Assembly: GCA_930367215.1 (NCBI GenBank)
Contig: OV884058.1
Span: 199,782,208-199,846,207, forward strand
Length of the DNA: 64,000 bases
Origin: Pollenia angustigena
Taxonomy: Eukaryota > Arthropoda > Insecta > Diptera > Polleniidae
Direction: 5' to 3'
Positions within the stretch are counted from its first letter, which is position 1. Every line of letters begins with the position of its first letter. Position numbers and translations under genes: made by a program. This document shows, in pieces, positions 53,766 to 64,000 of this stretch. Under the pieces are notes generated by a model, which was not told where the DNA came from, ran no database searches, and saw only the letters and a list, made by a program, of their open reading frames with translations.

Positions 53766-54160
53766 ACAACTTAAGCGCCATCCAATTCTTTAAGCAATTT
53801 TTTAGATGGAATTTATATGGGACCTATAATTAGTTCTGGGCCTACTAGTACACATTTTTGAAATGACATTGTCGCTATATGTTATATCAATGCCAACATT
53901 TACAAGACATTTATAATGTTTATTTAAATCTCCCTTTTGCGAGTAGTATTTTTATGGAAGTTATGGTCAAATATGGACCGATTCCGCTGAAACTGAGTTA
54001 TACGATTTAGGTTGCAATATAATGTTTTTGGCACAAATTAAACCTAAAGACAATAAAAGGGCTCATGGGCACAAATATTCTATTCCGGGCATAAGTGAAA
54101 TTATGGATCGATTCTCGCCATTATTAGTAGGCTTCGTCCTGGTGACAACTTAAATGTACA
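53766..54160. repeat. Dispersed repeat, 5' flank of the retrotransposon
   Basis: Contains TATGGATCGATTCTCGCCATT and a CTTCGTCCTGGTGACAACTT block, similar in style to 4190-4260 and to the repeat at 49226. Non-coding. Confidence 0.35.
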
Positions 54161-54331
54161 TTAAGTTTACGATTATTTTAAAAGTATTGGAAATATTTTA
54201 GTATTAACTTTATAAGATGTCTTAATGCGTGATTTGTCTTAATGTGATATTGAATGTGTAATATTTGAAAATGCATTTTTTGTCTAATACGAAATGTATT
54301 TCATTAATTTTTTATATATATGTTTTCGTAA

Positions 54332-54404
54332 GGGGATGTAGCTCAGATGGTAGAGCGCTCGCTTAGCATGTGAGAGGTACGGGGATCGATGCCCCGCATC
54401 TCCA
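54332..54404 (+). tRNA. tRNA-Ala (anticodon AGC), copy 3
   Basis: Identical in all 73 bases to copies 1 and 2. The upstream context differs (TTTTCGTAA), and the terminator is GACGATTTTTAG. Confidence 0.98.
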
Positions 54405-54454
54405 GGACGATTTTTAGTTAAAAAACATTTTAAAAACAAACCTTGAAAAGATTT

Positions 54455-54666
54455 AGGCCTGTTTTACAACTTACCGATAGCCAAAAGTAGACTTTAACTA
54501 AAAAGTGTTCCATTATTAAAACTATACTTTAACCTAAAGTGAGCGGGAAAGTAAATTCAGATTCTTCTTACCTGGCAGGGTAAAGTAAAGTGTAGTAATG
54601 GAACACTGGAACACGGCCCCTAAAATTCCTACCTTTAGCTATCGGTAAGTTGTGAAAACGGGCCTT
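54455..54666. mobile_element. MITE with AGGCCTGTTTTACAACTTAC ends
   Basis: Left AGGCCTGTTTTACAACTTAC then CGATAGC; right GCTATCGGTAAGTTGTGAAA then ACGGGCCTT. The arms span about 30 bp with few mismatches. GTTCCATTA/TAATGGAAC words pair inside as well. Non-coding. The hAT element starts 6 bp further on. Confidence 0.8.
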
Positions 54667-54671
54667 ATACC

Positions 54672-56163
54672 CAGGGTTACCGTTGGAAATTTTCGAAAAG
54701 GGTCACAAAAAGGGGATTTTCCAGAAAAAGGGGTCAAAAAAAGGGTATTGCAATAAAAAAAGGGTCAAGTTTTTTATAAGCAGTATTTCCCATTTAAATG
54801 AACATAATAAGACCAAGTTTTTTTATAAGCAAACAAAAAAATAATATTTCAGGTAGGAAGAGCTCAAAAAACTTAATTTTTTTATGTTTTTAACACCTGA
54901 CAAAAAGTTTATTCTTTATCATTATAGCTAATTTTTTTAATACTTTTTATGTAATTTTCCGATTTAGCGTTGTCAAATTAATTTTAGTGTTTGTTTTAAA
55001 TTTTGCAATCGTTCGCGAATTGTAACCATTTTCTCGATTAAAGCGATTTTTTCCTGTAAGTGTCAGATTTTTTAAAGCTTTTACGATTTTTCATTAATAT
55101 TAGACTTTGCTATCATACCGCTGTTACCAAATTTTTGGGAATTTCCGCTAATTTAGCAATTTTTACCTCTTGTTTTCATTCCTGTTAGGGTACTCTCAAC
55201 ACTGTCGATTCAAAAGGGGGCGAAAAGTTCAATACCTTTTGCCATAATTAAGGGCGAATTTTTTTGAATAAACCAAATTGCATTTTTTTTAATAAAATGT
55301 CAAATTTTTGTTTTGAAAAGAAACCATCGTAAAAAATAACAAATATGTATATGAGTTATGTTTGCTTTTAGGGAAATTGTACTTTAAGGGTATAATAAAC
55401 CTCACAAATGGCTTGGCAAACATGTCAAAATTTTACGTTTGTACAATCATTTTGTGTTGTTAATTGGGGTGTTTGCTGTTTGGACAAACATTTGAAGCAA
55501 TGTTTGCAGAAATATTAAAAATTTTTAATATTTGGCAGACATGTTGGATATTTGTCAAACTTTTTGTGGCGTCTAATGCTAAATGTATTCAATTCAATTA
55601 ATTTTTAATACTAAATTAAAATTTTTTAGTAGTATTGCTTGCCACAAAACAGCTCGTTGTTTAAAAACTGTTTACTTTAAATTATTTTATAATTTCTTCT
55701 CCGTTTTAAGCTAAAAGCAACAAAATTGACGCAGCACTATTGGCATCTGCATTCATTGAAAACAAAACAAAAATGAAAATTAATTTTTGAACGGAAAATA
55801 TTTGTGTTGTTTATTGGCACACCCCAAACGGAAATAATGTGTGTGTTTGCCAAGCATTTTGTGTGGTTTATTATGCCCTTTACTATCCAAAATCAAGGAG
55901 AAGAAAGCATGGAATTGTAAGTTTATACTTTGAGTCTGTTCCATATCAAGCAATGCTTACTTCTTTAACATTTGTTTAGCACTTCTGTTCCGCAGTGTTG
56001 ACAAAAAACAAAATGTGAGAGCTATTTCCAAAAAAGGGTCAAAAAGTGTCACAAAATAGTTGATATTGATACAAAAGTATAATTTATAAAAAGGGTCATA
56101 AAAGGTATCAACACCGTCAAAAAAGGGTCAAATTGATACTTAAGTATCACAACGGTAACGCTG
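54672..56163. mobile_element. hAT element copy B, 1492 bp, perfect 8-bp TSD
   Basis: Ends CAGGGTTACCGTTG and CAACGGTAACGCTG. Flanks 54664-54671 and 56164-56171 are both CTTATACC. It is the reverse complement of copy A (28830-30321), identical in length and differing at few positions by eye (for example TTAATTATGG instead of TTAATAATGG). Non-autonomous. Confidence 0.92.
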
Positions 56164-56167
56164 CTTA

Positions 56168-56614
56168 TACCGTGTTCAGATATACCATTTTTATTTAGTC
56201 AATATTCGGTTTATTGACATAATTATCTTTCTGTTTACGTATACACAATTTAGCTAACTCAATTTATATTACTACTACATACAACATTCAATGTAAACAA
56301 AAATTTACATATATAAGAAAATGTAAACAACTTTTGACATCTTTAATGAATAAACATCTGGCTTTTGCGCAGATCTAATGGATGGCCTTTTTTTGTTGTA
56401 TTTTCAGTTGCCATATGTCAAAACACTGTTTAGTAAATTGTGTTTTGCTTAATAAACACACTTGTTATAGTGTCGCATTTTAATTTTACTCAATATTTAT
56501 AACAATTTCGTATTAATTGAGCAATAACTAAATTGCAATTTTGTAAGGATAATTGAGCTCAATAATGGCATTTATTGCGTAAAACTTAATTAAGGTACAT
56601 ATCTGAACACGGTA
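56168..56614. mobile_element. MITE with CCGTGTTCAGATAT ends and TA flanks
   Basis: TACCGTGTTCAGATATACC at 56168 pairs with GGTACATATCTGAACACGGTA ending at 56614. The TA duplications point to the Tc1/mariner superfamily. The hAT copy B duplication overlaps its first bases. Non-coding. Confidence 0.75.
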
Positions 56615-56619
56615 TTAGT

Positions 56620-59220
56620 GATTTAGCAAAATAAAAGTTTTTGGACTATTTATAAGACCTTTACAGAAAAACAAATTGTTAACATCGAACGCTTTCAAGA
56701 ATAGGTTTTTAAATAGTTAGAGGTTTTTTCTAAGAGTTCAAAGGAAAAAAGTGAGACTTTTTAAGTGATGTGAAGAAGGAAAAAAATTACCCCCCAGAGG
56801 GGTAAAATGTATGACCGACCCAACTTTAGTTTTCATTCGTAACACTTATTTCTAACATGGAGGTTAAACCATCAAGTTTTGCTTCGAATTTTGTTTCAAA
56901 TATCAATACACTTATTTTTAAAATGTGTGATGAGCTTGCGTTCAAATGCACCTCTATCGTGAATAACAAGTGGAGTTTTTGTTCCCATGAAACTTTCATT
57001 CCCCTCGAAGGGAAAAAATCAATCGTGAATCTCGTGTGAAATGTTTTTCACGCCATCAGTTCCAGTGAATGTAGAAATGAAGAAAGATTAAAAAAAACTA
57101 AAAAGCAATAAAATGTTTGTTCAAAAATTTACACGTACATATTTTAAAGAAAAGTTAAAATCATAAAGCAAAATATTTAGTATTAGAGGGATAGTTTGAG
57201 TGCAACGTTTGTTTTATGTTGTAAAATATTTTCCAAAATGCTGCCACCACGTCTTTCGAAAGCTTCATAACTCCGCTGGCAATCGACATGTTGTTTTGCA
57301 TTTTGTTGACCAATATATCGGTTTGGGCCTTATTAATGGCCCTTAATATTCGATTTATAGGAGGAACTTCTTACATACATGTTCTGTTCCCTAGCAAAAA
57401 TAAAGTGAGATAATCTAAGGAAAACGTGAACATATTACGAAGGAAAAAACTTTTCACGATAAGGGGAATTTTTCTCGTGAACATTTTTTCACGTGTTTAT
57501 TCTCCTTTGAATAACCTTTTTTCATGGTAGCATATATTTGAAAAGGGGAAAAACTACGAAGGAAAAATTATTCACAAGTGTTGTCCTTATTAGTCGCAAT
57601 TTACACTATGGACATTTCTTGCCGGACAGAGAAAGTGGACAAAAAAAACATAAAAAACAAATGTATTCAGGTTTTCAAGACAAAGCCTTGACAGAAAGAA
57701 TACGAAAAAAACAGAGGAAAGGAGGCAACAATAAATTTGAAATCTCAAAGATCTTCCGACGATAGAATGTGGTGATTCTTGAAACTTGTAAAGATCAACA
57801 ATAAATTTTAATAAAAACTCCATGTTGTAAAAATTCCTTCCCTCAGCGAAAATAATTTAATGAAAATTAAATTTGATGAACTAAAGCCTAATTAAAGAAT
57901 ATCAAAAATTATACACCTGATATTTATAAATATATTCCTATGCGTATCACTGAAATGCTATTTAGGAATTTATTCACTGCTTTAGATATAAAAATTTTCC
58001 TACGGCTTACAATTAAACTCACTTTTCAAACAGTTTTAACTGTGCCCTTTTCGAAATAAATGATTGAATTTTAATGAGCATTTTTTCGATTTATTTTTTA
58101 CGTTATGGCAAGCAGTACGTGTTAAAAACTTGAAGGCAATACTTGATTTTGTGGCTGCAGGGTTAGCACTACCTTAAGCGCTCCGCTTTTCTGAACCAAA
58201 ATAACTGTTTATGATGTATTGATGGATTCAACATTTATACTGTTTTTTCATCATTTAATGAATATCAATTAAGCCATATAAGCTATATATACATTGAAGT
58301 GAAAATAACCACTTTCTGGGTTATCCTTTTCTCTATTCCTACCGAGACAATATGAAACCTGGTAATGTACATAAATAAGTCTGTTGATTCTTTTAAAGTT
58401 TGAAATCTCAAGCTCATAAAGTTTGCAAATAGAAGAAAAGAAGTGTTAGCTGTGTTTTTCATTTCACTAAAAAAAATTTTGAAAAATTATAAGGCCTATT
58501 GCACCTTACAGAACATCAGTAACATACTGGCAACATTTTAAATAAATATTGATCCAGATGTTACGGTGTCTATACACAAGCTGATATATAATATTTTTTA
58601 ACTAAAGTGCAAATGAAATAGTATTTTAAGCACATTAATATTTTGGTTACTTATTTTTGCATTTAGCTACTTAAATTTACATTTTGGATAAAATATTTCT
58701 TTTTTTTGAGGTGCACTAAAGAAACTTCTTGACTTTGTTTGCAATATCAATTAAGTACTGAAAACAAATTTTTGGTAAAAAATTTTTTAGTAACGAAATA
58801 TTTCAGATCTTACGTAAGTTTCCCTCGTGTGTGGTGTGCACACCAGAGATCAGCAATGAATCGTTTTTTCGCTACTCATACTGACTCATGCAATTGTAAC
58901 TGCCCGTCTATACCAGAGAACCTCAAAATCACTATTTTTCTTGATTTATTCATACGCTAAAATTTACATTCATTCTTTGCTTTCAAAACAAAGTTCAACG
59001 TTGGTAATTTTTACATCGTTTTGTACACATTTGATTTTTGCACTTATTCGTTTTTTATTGAAAGTGCTTTATTTGCATTTTTGTTGCTCACGCAATATAA
59101 CACAACTGAGTAAATTCAAAAGAACACATTCTTATACTTTTGTTTACATTAACAACAACAATAAACCACTCGATGAGACGCTTTTTCCAAATTAACAACA
59201 ATAAAAACAACAATAACAAG
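56620..59220. other. AT-rich interval, no gene recognised
   Basis: Several short frames (56857-57039, 57538-57765, 58739-58960, 58941-59195) have no recognisable domain. 57410-57530 contains paired TTTTCACGATAAG / CTTTTCACG-like words and may be repeat debris. No RNA gene seen. Confidence 0.35.
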
Positions 59221-59228
59221 AATACATT

Positions 59229-59654
59229 CCCTGCAAATAATAGGACCAGTCCAAACACGCGTGTAAAGAGTAGTCCACAAGGGACCAGGACTAGTCCACA
59301 AGTAACCCAAACGTATGGAAAAAACCTGGTCTATTTAACATTACGATGTCCTAGGAGAGGACCATATAACCCACCTTTGGACCACTAAGGAGTAGTTTTA
59401 AAACTACTCCATGGTATATAACCCACCTTTGGACCAGTAAGGAGTAGTTTTAAAACTAATCCATGGTATACTCAAGAGGATTAGTTTTGAAGTCGTTTAA
59501 ACACGAAAGCATGTCGTTAAAAAACGAAGACATGTCGTCTCACTACAAACACTTTTTAACAATGGCATGGTCCATGCTTGCATTACATCGGACTAGTCCA
59601 TGGAGTAGTCCATTTTATCAAAATGGGTCAGGTGGTCCAATTTTATTTGCAGGG
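59229..59654 (+). mobile_element. 426-bp element, copy 1 of a head-to-head pair
   Basis: Its own inverted ends are CCCTGCAAATAATAGGACC and GGTCCAATTTTATTTGCAGGG. It contains GGAGTAGTTTTAAAACTACTCC-type palindromes twice and several GGACTAGTCC words. The whole unit recurs inverted at 59750-60175 with few differences. The open frame at 59463-59687 is mirrored by one at 59684-59941 because of this; neither is a credible gene. Confidence 0.8.
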
Positions 59655-59749
59655 ATTGTACATACCTACTACTACTGTACTTTTTAAAATGAAAAAAGTC
59701 TGTTTTTATGGAAATTGTGTGTACCTACATATGTATGTGTGTTTAGTTT

Positions 59750-60175
59750 CCCTGCAAATAAAATTGGACCACCTGACCCATTTTGATAAAATGGACTACT
59801 CCATGGACTAGTCCGATGTAATGCAAGCATGGACCATGCCATTGTTAAAAAGTGTTTGTAGTGAGACGACATGGCTTCGTTTTTTAACGACATGCTTTCG
59901 TGTTTAAACGACTTCAAAACTAATCCTCTTGAGTATACCATGGAGTAGTTTTAAAACTACTCCTTACTGGTCCAAAGGTGGGTTATATACCATGGAGTAG
60001 TTTTAAAACTACTCCTTAGTAGTCCAAAGGTGGGTTATATGGTCCTCTCCTAGGACATCGTAATGTTAAATAGACCAGGTTTTTTCCATACGTTTGGGTT
60101 ACTTGTGGACTAGTCCTGGTCCCTTGTGGACTACTCTTTACACGCGTGTTTGGACTGGTCCTATTATTTGCAGGG
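59750..60175 (-). mobile_element. 426-bp element, copy 2 (inverted)
   Basis: Exact length match to copy 1 in reverse orientation; a visible difference is GAAGCCATG against GAAGACATG. A 95-bp spacer (59655-59749) separates the copies, so the pair forms a very long hairpin. No unambiguous target duplication was found. Confidence 0.8.
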
Positions 60176-60441
60176 TTCATTTAAATTTTTTTTTTTCTTT
60201 TACTACATAGTTGCTGCTGAACATCTTCATGAGTAATGATTGTTTCATTTCAGGCTTTTTTGTTTGTATTTTTTTTTTTTTCTTTACCAAAAAAATCATT
60301 TTCGTACCGAACACTCAAACATCTTTATTAAATAACGAAGGTAACGATTGTATAAATAACATAGCACGATGTGCGTTATTTGAATGACTGCCAACCAGCA
60401 GCGAATATTTGCGGTTGCGCAAGTTTGACTGTATGACCGTA

Positions 60442-60598
60442 AGTGCCGGTTCACACACGTCAAGTTTGACTCGTCAAGTCTTGGGTTTTTAGGAGAGAGG
60501 GGACAAGAAATGGCATACTCTTTTCCCTTCTCTCCTAAAAGCTGAAGACTTGACGAGTCAAACTTGACGTGTGTGAACCGGCACTAAGCGAGTGTATT
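60442..60598. mobile_element. Short MITE/hairpin with GTGCCGGTTCACAC ends
   Basis: GTGCCGGTTCACACACGTCA pairs with TGACGTGTGTGAACCGGCAC, extended by AGTTTGACTCGTCAAGTCTT and its complement. TAAG flanks both ends. The centre has an imperfect AGGAGAGAGGG / CCCTTCTCTCCT pairing. Non-coding. Confidence 0.85.
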
Positions 60599-60651
60599 TG
60601 TTGTCGTTGATTCAATGCGATTTTTTTTCAATCGTATAAAGCTGTTCTCTG

Positions 60652-61394
60652 GTCTATACCAGAGATAATTATTGCGACATATATTGCAGTAAATGTCAAA
60701 TTATGTTATCTTTAATGTAGACAGCAATTTTGTGTACATATTTATTGCCGACAATTTATGTTGCAATAATTGTTAGTCCATTTTCGTTGACAATTATTGC
60801 TTACATAAAACGTCAAATTTGGTTGTCAATTGAGAAAAAAAGCAAAAAAGAAAAATATAAAAGCAAATTGTGTGAGAAAGAAATTAAATTTGTGAAATGG
60901 TAGCAAATTATAATTGTAGTAAAAGAATTAAATTAAAGAATTTAATAAACACTAAAATAAAATTACAACAATTATTTTTATTAATATAATTTTTTTCTTA
61001 TTCGACCTTTATTATTTAAATTTATATAAATTTGTTTAAATTTGAGTTCTTTTTTATATAAAAATATTAATTTTATTAATTATTTTTTTTTTTTTTTTTT
61101 TTTTGGTAAAGTAAAATTAATGTTTTTATATAAAAAAGGCCTCAAGCGTAAACAAATTAATATACATTTCAATAATAAAGTCGAGTAAGAAAGAATTTAT
61201 ATCAATAAAAATAATTTTTGCAAGATAGCGTCAGTTTTTACACTGTACCTTCTTCCTTGATTGTTTTCAAATTATGAGTTAACATAAATACGTTTTCCCA
61301 TGCCTATAACATAAGCTGAGCAATAAGAAATATTGCTTTGTTATTCTGCCGACGTTATTGCCAACTGGCTGAGATATTTATCTTTAGTGTAGAC
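60652..61394. mobile_element. Non-autonomous element with GTCTAYACC ends
   Basis: Left GTCTATACCAGAGATAA; right TTATCTTTAGTGTAGAC, ending near 61394. The interior (60700-61090) matches 6430-6815 in the same orientation. A T-run of 24 lies at about 61081-61104. Non-coding. Confidence 0.55.
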
Positions 61395-61750
61395 CTAGGG
61401 TAAGTATAAGTGCGTAAGTATAAGTGACGTCGACATTTTACGCATACTCATAAATGACCTCAGTTTGATTTATAATTTCAAGAAAATACTTACAATACTC
61501 ACAATGATTCAAATCATTTAGCTCATCCATTTACCGTTTTACCACAACAGAGAAAACACACAACTTAATAATCAGCGCTGCCAGATAAATTTGCCGAAAA
61601 ATCGTCCACTTCATACATGTAACTTAAGTAAACTGTAATTGCCAAATCGTCACTTTGCTATTTCGGGACAAATCTGGCAGCCTCGCATTTTGCTTCGCCT
61701 ATACACATTGACTTGAGTAGATTCTAAATCAAACACAACAAATGTTGCTA

Positions 61751-62394
61751 AAGGCCGTTACACACTATCCCACAAAGTCTTATACCATGTTCACACGGAC
61801 AGCAATATTCGTGTTTCGCTCTCTTATTCCTGTTTCGCGCCCCAAACATGACTGAAACGACTTGTTTCCCCATACAAAATTTTGTGAGCGAAACAGGTCG
61901 TTTCATTTTGAAACAGGCTGCGAAATAGGAAAAATGTACTATCATCTCTAATTTTTATAACAATTATCGTTAGTTTATCTGAACTAGCTCTCAAAAAAAA
62001 TCAAAACAAAATAAAATACAAAATTAAAATTGATGTTTAATAAAATAAAGTGAAAATTATCAAAAAATAATATTAATAAAAGTATTAAATAATATATTTT
62101 TAACTTTTAATTTCTTTTTTATCTGTTTAAAATAAAATCACACTAACAACACAAAAAAAATGTCAAAATGAAACAAGAATGAATCGTAGTAACAGCATGT
62201 TTGATAATCTAGTTTCAGAGAGCGAAACGAGTGGTTTTTGTCGTCGTATGAACATAGCATTACGTATTTTATAAAAATGCAACCCTGTCATGATAAGTTG
62301 TTATTGTTTTTTGAAAATTTATTAACAATAATTAGATCAGGGAAGCATTTTCATAAAATACGTACGACTTTGTGGGATAGTGTGTAAAGGCCTT
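61751..62394. mobile_element. Nested MITE pair
   Basis: The outer ends AAGGCCGTTACACACTATCC (61751) and GGATAGTGTGTAAAGGCCTT (ending 62394) enclose a second element, about 61780-62262, with ends ATGTTCACACG / CGTATGAACAT and the inner words TGTTTCGCTCTC / GAGAGCGAAAC. The 65-codon minus frame at 61748-61945 lies across both and is not a gene. Confidence 0.75.
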
Positions 62395-62461
62395 AAGTAT
62401 GAGTACGATGAATAAAATGAAACTTTTGAGTGAATATGAGTTTGAATAACATTGTTATAAG

Positions 62462-63627
62462 TAGGGATGAGATTTTCATGCACTAAAAAATCAAAAATAT
62501 GCGCATAAAACATGCACTAAAAATTCAAAAGTACGCATTAAAAAAATAAAAAATATGCACTAAAAACTTGACCATTTTCAATAAAAAAACCGTTTGTTTT
62601 TTTTTTTATTTTATTTAATACAAAACAAAATAAAAAATTCTATTGTTGTTTTTATTCTATTGTTATTCAAAGGTATAATATTTTTTAGAACTTACCCCCC
62701 TGTTCATCGATTTCGAACGAAGACTTCGTTCGCTTAACTTTAATATAAAACAAAAACAATGTTTTATAATTTGTTTTTGTTTTAAATGTAAGTTATGCGA
62801 ACGAAATCTTCGTTCGGAAATAGATGAACAGGTAGTTTATTTAAATAGTAACTAAATCATTTAAATTGCATAGTCAAATAAATACTTTTTATATTATCAA
62901 AAGTAAGCCTTTGTCTGTTAAAAAGCTTTTGTAGATGGAAAATGATCTCTCAACGTCAACCGAAGTTGAAGCATACTTCAAGGATGCAAATACATTTGAA
63001 GAATATTAATTTCTAATTTGTTTTATTTCTTGAAATCCTCTATTTTTATTTGCAACAGTTTTTGGATTTGTTTTTTTTTTATATGTCGGGATATTTTTCT
63101 ATCCACATGTTAATGTTACTTTCTGCCATATCAATTAATTTGAGTTGACTATTAAGTGAACTTAATCCTGTATGAAACCAATAAATCAATATTATCGAAT
63201 TGGCTTCTAATTTCCTCCGCAACTCGGTGTAACCCATGTGCCAATCAAGTAGCATGTAAAAGTTTTCGATAAATTGTTTTAGGACAATTGGCAGCCTTAA
63301 CCATGTAAGGTGCTGCATCGGTTAAAAATTTAAGGATCTTTTGTCGAAATCTTGTATTTTTTAGACAATTTGGAAATTTTTCGAAGAACTTTTTTTTAAT
63401 ATGGAAATTTAAAAATATATATCACTCAAAACTGTTAAAATATGCAAAAATATGCATTTAAAACCAAAATATGCAAAAATATGCATTTTCACCAAAATAT
63501 GCAACAATATGCAAAAACAAATCGATGCCATTTTAACGCAAATTTAATGATTCGGAAAGATAATTGGTCGACATCGGTTTTAGACTATCGACAAAAAACA
63601 TGCATTTGCATGGAAATCGCATCCCTA
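62462..63627. mobile_element. hAT (Ac-like ends) deletion derivative, perfect 8-bp TSD
   Basis: Ends TAGGGATGAGATTTTCATGC and the inverted GCATGGAAATCGCATCCCTA. Flanks 62454-62461 and 63628-63635 are both GTTATAAG. AATATGCA-type words are repeated near both ends (62480-62570 and 63435-63515), as expected of subterminal transposase sites. The first bases resemble maize Ac (TAGGGATGAAA). Confidence 0.9.
62900..63340 (-). pseudogene. hAT transposase remnant inside the element
   Basis: On the minus strand 63340-63200 reads, across frames, as the TDAAPYMVK-like and ATCLAHGLHRVAEE-like part of a hAT transposase, and 63010-62900 reads ASTSVDVERSFSIYKSFLTD, the C-terminal dimerisation signature. The middle is deleted and frameshifted. 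The gene is dead, but it confirms the hAT assignment. Confidence 0.7.
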
Positions 63628-63720
63628 GTTATAAGTATTAGTGCGTACAAGAATTAATGAGTCATGATTTAGCTCTACTCACTTTTTCAGTACTCATTGC
63701 TGATCTCTGGTCCACACATA

Positions 63721-64000
63721 TTAAGTATCTATGTAGTTTGCACTAGGGACAAAATATTCTGTGGCTGTAGGAAATATTGCCCAAAAACAATAATGAAAAA
63801 TCGCCCAAATGAAGAATCGCCCAAAAGAATATGAAAAATGACCCAAAAAGTTAAATATGAAATTTTGCCCAATAAAAACGAAAAAGGGCCCAAAAAAAAA
63901 AAATGAAAAATTACCCAAAAAGCAAAAACGAATTTTTTCTAAAAAAAAAAAAAAATTAAAAATTACCAGAATATTGCTTTTTGCAAGGTGGCATGTCATA
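63721..64000. repeat. Low-complexity GCCCAAAAANNAATGAAAAAT-like tandem repeat, cut by window end
   Basis: Units of about 18-23 bp with CCCAAAA and ATGAAAAAT recur from about 63775 to 63965. The 92-codon minus frame that covers it is a product of the repeat. Confidence 0.55.

Noticed and set aside
59463..59941. Two ORFs encoding almost the same peptide on opposite strands
   Set aside because: They arise because the two 426-bp arms are inverted copies; no domain, and the frame is bounded by the repeat.
63721..63999. 92-codon hydrophobic minus ORF (membrane protein)
   Set aside because: Phe-rich peptide is created by an A-rich tandem repeat.

Overview
The window is AT-rich eukaryotic DNA with no recognisable host protein-coding gene. 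It is packed with nested transposons, MITEs, non-LTR retrotransposon remnants and three identical tRNA-Ala genes. The dispersed-repeat types (a repeat with GACGGACA-like runs ending in a two-sided GTGGAGGGTATA motif, R1/Jockey-like retroelements, mariner, many hAT MITEs) suggest an insect, probably a higher fly. This is inference; no species marker is present.

The centrepiece is a complete, apparently young Polinton/Maverick element at 31206-46855 (15.65 kb). It has about 1.21-kb terminal inverted repeats beginning AG and ending CT, and a perfect 6-bp target duplication (CTTCGC at 31200-31205 and 46856-46861). Plus-strand genes in order: a single-BIR membrane-anchored protein, a small unknown protein, the packaging ATPase, an unknown conserved protein, a coiled-coil protein, an integrase with chromodomain, the minor capsid protein, a 56-aa overlapping ORF, the major capsid protein, and a small protein of uncertain fold. 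Minus-strand genes: a PLA2-domain protein overlapping an adenain-like protease, and a protein-primed family B DNA polymerase. The set covers self-synthesis (polymerase), integration (integrase) and virion formation (two capsid proteins, ATPase, protease). Two gene structures stand out. The polymerase appears to carry a 92-nt GT-AG intron. The protease has no ATG and sits in the -1 frame of the PLA2 gene at an exact A_AAA_AAC slippery heptamer.

The Polinton lies inside a small MITE with CCCAGTAAAAACTTCGC ends, which itself lies inside a second MITE with AGCGGAGTT ends. An uninterrupted paralogue of the first MITE at 15755-16025 acts as an empty-site control.

Left flank (1-31 kb): MITEs, degenerate non-LTR fragments (R1-like at 9.2 kb; others at 3.3, 10-11, 11.6-12.5 and 14.3-15.3 kb), a probable non-autonomous Helitron (13.3-14.2 kb), a 153-bp tandem array (17.4-18.1 kb), and a mariner transposase pseudogene (23.9-26.2 kb) broken by a hAT MITE and a foldback element. 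Several hAT-type elements have perfect 8-bp duplications (21675, 26898, 28830).

Right flank (47-64 kb): hAT remnants (48137, 62462), three tRNA-Ala(AGC) genes (49128, 50746, 54332), a decayed Jockey-like element (50.9-53.8 kb), a second 1492-bp hAT copy in inverted orientation (54672-56163), a pair of 426-bp elements in head-to-head arrangement (59229-60175), and further MITEs. Stretches not listed are AT-rich with nothing I can identify.
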